Made by a program: the position numbers and the translations under genes. A DNA stretch of 64,000 bases, taken from Allium sativum (Eukaryota; Streptophyta; Magnoliopsida; Asparagales; Amaryllidaceae). The notes under the pieces are model-generated. The model was not told where the DNA came from and searched no databases. It saw only the letters and a program-made list of their open reading frames with translations. Shown one piece after another: positions 57,772 through 64,000 of this stretch; position 1 is the stretch's first letter; each line of letters starts with the position of its first letter. Where the stretch lies: positions 34,089,159 through 34,153,158 of the forward strand of contig CM060909.1 in the NCBI GenBank assembly GCA_030737875.1. The letters are read 5' to 3'.

Positions 57772-60094
57772 TTACTTAACTTTGGACGTGTCATTCAAAT
57801 GAAGAAAAAGGAATAATACGTTCTATTCAGATTGTCAATTCCAGGCATACCAAAAAATAGATTAATGACAATCGAGGCATGCGTGGTTTAAAATGCTAAT
57901 ACAAAATAAAATTTAACAACGTTCAACAGGGCGAAAATAGTCATGCAACTCATTGTAAGAATAGCTGAAAATAGCCATCATATAATGAAAAATCAAGTTA
58001 GCTATTAATCTAGTAAACGAATCAACTTGCTTTTAACAAATAGTCTGGTTAATATGGAAATTATGATTATACCAAAAAATAAGTCGGAAGGAAATGGGTA
58101 AAGAGAGGAAGTACATACTACGCAGAGAATCACAGGGATGTTTTAATGGAAAGGGTATAGGCAGGACTACAACAATAGGGAGGACGACGTACTTTGACAA
58201 CACAGTCCCAATGTTGAACACAGATTGACATGGGTATGAGCCGTGATTGAGTGACCAAAGTCGAAATTCAATTCGTAGATCATTAATGAATCACCGGAAA
58301 AGCAGCGAAGCAAGCAACATTAGAAATCACAAATGGAGGAGGTCTCTGCGGATTTGAAATTTGATTTGGTGGAAACACAACACATTCCGATTTGGGGGTA
58401 GAAAAGGAAAAACCGATGGAATATAGCATGACATTGGTTAAACAGTTTAATTCTCTCAAAAGGTGCTCCTCTCATCGGTAATCTCATAGTTGAAAAAGCA
58501 TAGGTTGTGTAAAACATAGACACGTTGGACATATAAGAAAACAAAGTGGTCCACCTCCGCATTTGCTCTATTCTATTTCCTATTATAAATAATAGATAAA
58601 TAATAGATAGATTGATTTTTTTTGTGTAAATGTTTATTCTCCACAATGTTTTCGTTTTCCCTTTTATTTGGGCAATATTATTCCATTGTCGTTGTGTACA
58701 TGAACTTCACTTCAGAAATCCCATTTGCCAATAATTGTACTATTTTTTATCGACAACAATATCATAATTCTTCACTCTCTATTGCCTGAACCAACACAGT
58801 AGCACAAACATTGGTATCTTGGATATCGTTTAGCTTGTTACTGCTAGTCCACATCAAATGAGAAATCTTTTACTATTATTTATCAATTTAAAAAATCAAC
58901 ATTTTCTGTGATTAATTAACACGTCTAATAACTATTCTACATAGATTTAATGTTATTTATTTGTCACAATCCCCAATAAGCATTCTAAGTTTTTTTTTTA
59001 AATACTTTCATTTCGGTTATTTGAATAATTCACAATTTGTATTCTATTTTCCAAATACTTCCTTGATTTTAATATAAATTCCAATTCTTTTTTTTAATAC
59101 TTCAAAATAATTTAGAATAAATACTTAAGTACGTGCATAAAATATATATTAAGAAGAATTAAAATAACCCAACCCATTTTTAATTTTCACCTATAATATA
59201 ACAAAATGCTATTATTTAACCAAAATTCCCGTGTATCGACGTAGTTTTGGAATGCCCCAAAGTTTCAGTATTTAAATAATAGGCCATGTATTTAAAATGC
59301 TACCATAACTTAAGAGTGTCTGCATCACCTTATGTCAGAAGTGACAATATTGTAATAAAATATGCAACCTACTGTTTGTTTAGTTTTTAAATGACCATTA
59401 TTTATATGGCTAAAGGAAGTCATCCATGGACTCGCATCTATACATACAAATAATCTTATTCAAGATTACTAACTCAACATAGGAACTGTTAAAGAAATTT
59501 TAGCAATATAAAATGGGCCAATTCTATTACCATAACTTTTGCCTTACGCACCCACTGAAGATTAAAAAAAATGATGAATTTATCCTTATATATTATTGTA
59601 CTTAGCATATTCATTTTTTCATTCAGTTATCCGCTTTATACATTGTAAAATATTATGAGAACGAAACGACAATTGATTAGAAGAGACAATTGATTTGAAG
59701 AAGACAATATTTTTTTTAGAAAAGAATAATGTTTTATAAATTTTCCCTTTTTCTAAAAAATATATTTATAGTTCGATTGTTTTTCGAATTAAACTGAAAA
59801 TGTAACTTTTTTATATTGTACAATTAATGAAAATAATAATTATGAATTACTACTTTATCGATTTTTGTTTTCATTTTTTAATTTTATTACTAATGTCAAG
59901 TTAATATCATCAAAATAAAGGGAAATTCTAGTATATATCGGGATGGGAACAGTATAAAGTGGGTATGATGCATTTTGTTTAAATAATGGGGTTGGAAAAA
60001 CAATAAGTGGGGTGGAAATAGACGTGGCCTATAAAATAGTCGACCTACACAATTCTGACTAGGTAATCAAATAATGTAACTATGTGTTCGGATA
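57772..60094. other. No gene recognised
   Basis: AT-rich DNA. On the minus strand, 57916-57964 reads YSYNELHDYFRPVER after TATTTTCAG, and an ATG near 58213 is followed after 13 codons by a GTACGT donor; these are only exon-like and are discussed with the candidate gene. 58650-60090 shows nothing beyond T- and A-runs and degenerate GGGATGGGAACAGTATAAAG-like direct repeats near 59940 and 59990. Confidence 0.4.
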
Positions 60095-60383
60095 ATGAAA
60101 TCAAACACAAAGCTACGCTTATACAAAGTCATGCTTTAATCATCCATAGCTCATTCACTTGTCATGCCACACTGTCATTTCATAACATATAATTGATAAT
60201 CACTAACAATATCAACTTTGAGCTCATACGTTTCAAAGAAGGGTGTTAAGTTAAGAGAATAAATTATCCGCCATCAAATAGAAATATGTTTAGTAAAGAT
60301 CAATCAATACATTACAAAGTACAATGTCAGATACATATCCATACAAGCTCGTTCTGGGACTGAACGAAACCAAAGGCGCTTTA
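60095..60383 (-). mobile_element. Fragment of a family B-like LTR
   Basis: CACAAAGCTACGCTTATAC, GAGCTCATACGTTTCAAAG, GGGTGTTAAG and GGGACTGAACGAAACC occur in the same order and spacing as in LTR B at 19725-20000. The fragment breaks off exactly where the CACTA terminus starts, so it was probably cut by that insertion. Confidence 0.85.
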
Positions 60384-62094
60384 CACTACAAGAAAACTTC
60401 ACATAGACATCGGCTAAAAACGGTGTCTTCATTTTTTGGTGTGATGTCTTTGTCGGTGATGTCTAAAGTACCCCTTTTTTACATTAGTTAAAAGACGATG
60501 TCAAAGCAGCTTTAAGACATCATAAATTAATTAATTAACTATTATAATAAGTATTTTACCATATCAGCTTTCGACTGATGCCTATGGCTTTATACTGATG
60601 TCTATGATGGCTTGTTTATGTTGTTTTCTCATCTCATATATAGAAATAAATATTTATTAAAAGAAATACTAGTGCACAAAATTTAATATTCAAACAGTAT
60701 TTTTATTTAATTAATTTTTTTTTAAATATGAAATAGCACAAATTTCTGACTTCAACTATTTTACATTCACATTTCTCATACAAAATTCAATACATTACAC
60801 AATCAATTTTACATTGCCACCTCGCTACAACACTCATCAATCTAGCTGATTTGATCTTGATTTTCATTGTGTAGCTTGTGCTCCTGTCCATTCTTCTGTA
60901 CCTTTCATTTCTAGAGCAGTAAAATATAATTTAATTTGAACTTTTCAGCCATTTATCATCACAGGTGAAGCCTGAATACCAGTTTAAAAAATTGAAAACA
61001 TCATTTTTGGCTGCAGTGAGAAAAAACATGAAAACATACAAGAAAAGTGGTATATTTACTACATCTATTGCACTCTGAACAGCACTAGCAGACTCGAAGT
61101 CGGTAAAACCAAAACAAAACCCTTGCATCTGTACAAATTTCGGAAAACAATGAGATTGTGCTTTGAAGGAGTAATTCCTGCAAATATGATAACATAACAT
61201 TAATAATTTGGACAAACACTAATCCAAAAGCACACGAGTAATAAATCCATTATGAAGAAAAACTGTATATGCACCGATTACTTTTTAGCTGATAACAACA
61301 TCAATGTACATTACAAAAACAACATAATGACAGTGATGATACAGTATACGGAGAAGTTGTGCATGTTTACACAGTTCTTTGTAGAAGAACCTTGTGTATA
61401 CTATTTATTTTTCTAGTATACGAGAGCATACAGTTGCATGTTTTGTCCATTTTGTACTCCATTTATCATATACAATGCTCCACCACTGATTTATACATAT
61501 ACATACTTCTAGGACATGAATTACTTTGTTCTGCAATAAAAAAAATGGTATCAGATAAAGGGCAAGACCCAAAATTTTGAAATAGGTGTTATCATTATAT
61601 ACACCTACAATAATAAGAGCTACTATAAATGTAAAGTAACAATTTATCACCTAAATGAATATCCTTTTCAGTAAACAACTTTTAAGTCACCCAATTCTTC
61701 ATTTATTGATCAAGAAGAAAGCAAATAAAAAATAGCACTGCTATAACATGTTGTTGGCTTCTTGAATTGAAGGACCATCATCAATGACATTTTCAAAAGC
61801 TAATACTTGCAATGAAATAAAATACCAATAACAGAATGGATTTATTATCACTTGCAAGTAAAATTAAACTTATATCTAATTTTGAATGTAAGTATTAAAC
61901 TGTAGAGAACAAATGGAAACAATACTCACAAACTATGAAGCATTAATGAATTGTTAAAGCCGACTGAGTCATACTATTTGATCTTCTTTCTCTATGCTTA
62001 ATCCCTCACCTTCCTTGGCTTTACAATTGTAACCTACAAAGACACTAAAACTGCAAATACAATAAATAAAGGATAGATGATCTGACACCATTAT
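60384..62094. mobile_element. CACTA (En/Spm) terminus and presumed body
   Basis: CACTACAAGAAAACTTC at 60384 is the canonical terminus of plant CACTA elements, inserted after TTA, a possible 3-bp target. Subterminal repeats AGACATC/GATGTCT recur at least eight times in the next 230 bp, the expected transposase-binding region. I cannot find the inverted end TTCTTGTAGTG before 62094 or later in the window, so the extent is a guess. No transposase ORF. Confidence 0.7.
61063..61128 (-). pseudogene. Exon-like fragment of a G3BP/NTF2-type RRM
   Basis: The minus strand reads MQGFCFGFTDFESASAVQSA then ID, preceded by TTTGTACAG and followed by GTAGTA, as an exon would be. GFCFGFxxFESxSxxQxAI resembles the RNP1-containing part of the RRM in plant NTF2/RRM (G3BP-like) proteins. 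I find no other part of the RRM nearby; the surrounding 94-aa ORF is otherwise intron-like. It lies 0.7 kb inside the CACTA end, which suggests transduplication of a host gene piece. Confidence 0.4.
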
Positions 62095-64000
62095 TGAAAC
62101 GACCCCGGAAATCCGAGCTATCTGAGTTGACTAAATACACCACACGTCCAACTCAAATTGCACAGAAATACGACTCATTATTAGAAAGAAGTTAGAGGAT
62201 GAGAAATAGAAAGAAAGAAATATTAGAATAGAAGAAAAACGAAGATCACAACTCACAGCGGAACGAAGAAAATATATTATATAACATAACTTTTGAAATA
62301 CAAATCAGTAACTTTATATACATACCATCATCAGAGCACAACAGTCATTTCTGGAACAGTTATAAACACCTGTTTCCCGATACAAACAAGGTCCACAGCG
62401 GAATATATGATAGTCTATAGCTAACTGGTGAAGCCTCCTGCTTCCAGCTCCTCCAAATGAATCTGTGAAATCCGGACTACTTGACTGCCCGTACAAATTT
62501 GGGCACCCAAGAGTTTAGGGAAAACAAAACAAAATAAACTCTGGGTCAGTCATGGGACTGGTGTGAGTAAATTCCAACCACTTGTTTAACTTTAAAAAAT
62601 CCTTTCAAAAGAAAAGATAATAGTAAGACCAGCCCCCACATAAACACGGACGGTTTTTACCTTACTATAACCCAAAACACTTTGATACGAAATCCAGTGA
62701 TATTATAATAATGTTTACATCAAATAAATAACCAAATAGCAGAACGCTTGCATCTCACGCTCCACATATATATTATAAAATCAAAAACCGCATGGCGCTT
62801 ATTGGAGATTGGATTTCTAACATGACAAGGTATGGGACCACCTTCCGATGATGTATCTCTAGAGGCGAATACACCTGGGTTCAACAAGAACGTCTTGCAA
62901 CCCGGCCCACACATGACCGACCACTCATTTCGCTTGAGTGTATCGAATGTATATCACCAACGGTTGGGCTCAAACCACCGTTTCCCGAATGGGCAGAATC
63001 GATAGAATAAGAACAAAAGGAATTTATCTAGATAGGTGATTATATACCCTAATGGGTGCGACCCACATAGCCATGCTGCCTGCCCGATTTTTGTCCTTTC
63101 CCGGTTGTTGAGGCCTGAGGGTACGAATACTTCCCATTCATTGATAGCACAATCACTTTGAATGCCACATTGTCAGATCCGTTAATCACAAGTTGAGTTT
63201 GCACAAATATTCTGGGTATTATGCTAAGGGATAAATCCGTTGCAACCATGTATATTCATACAGACCAACCCATTTGATCATTGGAAATACTCTGTCAGAC
63301 ATTCGTCCATTTACGTTCGTTCTGGGATTGAACGACACCGAAGGCACCTTTTCTATTACTAGAAAAGCCCTTGCACTTTACTCCGTCTTCAATATATTCA
63401 GCATACTTGGTTCGCAACGCTTATGCCGATACGGAGTGGTTCTTCGGATAATAATCCAACCGGTCTCTTCATATTGACAACGATGGTCAAAAACTTCGAT
63501 AGTCTGTGATTTAACTATCGAATAAAAACAAGTGTTCAATCAACATATCAACCAAATCACTGGGCCCTTTTATTAATATTCCATTAATTAAATCTCTTCT
63601 CCATTTCCTTATCAATATTTGTTAACCAAATATTTTCAATAATCATCTCGGCCTCTTATGCCATTTGGAAAACGTTTCCAAATATCAACTTCTTTTATTT
63701 TCTATATATTAGAAAAAATCTCTATTTGCAATTGGAAACAATTCCAATCACTTATCTCTATCCCTTTTTGTTTACAACATTCGATTTTTATATTCACTTT
63801 CCTATCGAATATTCAATACGTCGATACAATGATTTCTAATTATCAAAATATCTTAAAAATATTCTAACTTCTTAAATTTCCGGAAAAATTCGCCATAACC
63901 TTCCCTGTATCGGGAGCATCGGGAAATTTCAAATAGCTTCCCGGTATCTTCCTCAATCAAAAGAAAAAGGAAAAAGCCAAGCGGCCTGCCGATACGGCGC
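62095..64000 (-). mobile_element. Long LTR (family D), runs off the window
   Basis: Starts TGAAACGACCCCGG on the plus strand, the same terminus type as LTRs B and C. It follows LTR C closely in motif order: GGCACCCAAGAGTTTAGGG (62502), TAAACACGGA, CGACCACTCATTTCGCTTGAG, ATAATCCAACCGGTCTCT near 63450. The order implies minus orientation. The right end is outside the window. ORFs here have no domain. Confidence 0.8.
63590..63830. repeat. Hairpin series in LTR D
   Basis: Perfect ATTTGGAAA-ACG-TTTCCAAAT (63663-63683), plus ATATTTG-TTAAC-CAAATAT, TTTTCTATATATTAGAAAA and ATTGGAAACAATTCCAAT. The corresponding stretch of LTR C (about 40270-40330) has TTTGGAAAACATTTCCAAA. Confidence 0.75.

Noticed and set aside
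58333..58400. Plus-strand ATG with 22 codons (MEEVSADLKFDLVETQHIPI...) that could be a first exon
   Set aside because: No continuation exon could be found and the donor (GTAGAA) is weak; not supportable as a gene.

Overview
This window is plant nuclear DNA, most likely from an AT-rich, transposon-dense angiosperm chromosome. The evidence is Ty3/gypsy chromovirus and Ty1/copia retrotransposons with plant initiator-Met tRNA primer sites, Helitron ends, hAT-type MITEs, a CACTA terminus and long tracts of decayed LTR sequence. I found no intact cellular gene, no tRNA or rRNA gene and no CRISPR array. Nearly all substantial ORFs belong to retroelements and the rest are mostly chance ORFs in AT-rich or tandem-repeat DNA.

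Layout, left to right. 1-1.6 kb: two hAT-type MITEs around a possible LTR remnant. 1.66-13.04 kb: a non-coding LTR element (family A). It has very long LTRs (about 6.2 kb reconstructed from the two truncated copies) around a 396-bp internal domain that carries only a primer site and a polypurine tract. Its 3' LTR is split by a 2,867-bp Helitron, and the uninterrupted 5' LTR serves as the empty-site control. 13.04-18.24 kb: a reverse-oriented copia-like element with gag and an accessory ORF remnant but no visible pol. Its 3' LTR is cut to 70 bp at a junction with LTR A. 18.24-24.59 kb: another long LTR (B), reverse strand, containing a MITE. 24.72-27.31 kb: a third LTR type (E) followed by a primer site, cut by a Helitron 3' terminus at 27,313.

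27.62-44.20 kb: a reverse-strand solo LTR (C) with the 5-bp target duplication TATAC. An 11.1-kb Tekay/Del-type chromovirus is nested in it, with target duplication TGATC, 2,983-bp LTRs and gag-pol broken by three stops and two frameshifts. 44.2-53.2 kb: low-copy-looking DNA with a degenerate copia RT/RNase H remnant, a tRNA-derived SINE-like unit, a MITE flanked by 18-bp direct repeats, an inverted-repeat cluster, and short exon-like segments on the minus strand that may be a disrupted gene or captured gene pieces. 53.88-57.77 kb: a young copia element (186-bp LTRs with two differences, target duplication ATTGG) with near-complete pol, one internal stop and no gag. 57.8-60.1 kb: nothing recognisable. 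60.1-64 kb: an LTR fragment cut by a CACTA terminus, a small exon-like RRM fragment, and a fourth long LTR (D) running off the window.

LTRs A-D share terminal sequences (TGTAAC/GTTACA type) and an internal GGGCACCCA motif in the same relative place. A, C and D also carry series of short hairpins. The autonomous-looking elements (Tekay, young copia) are both damaged. The non-coding elements keep only what is needed in cis (LTRs, PBS, PPT) and would depend on proteins supplied by others.
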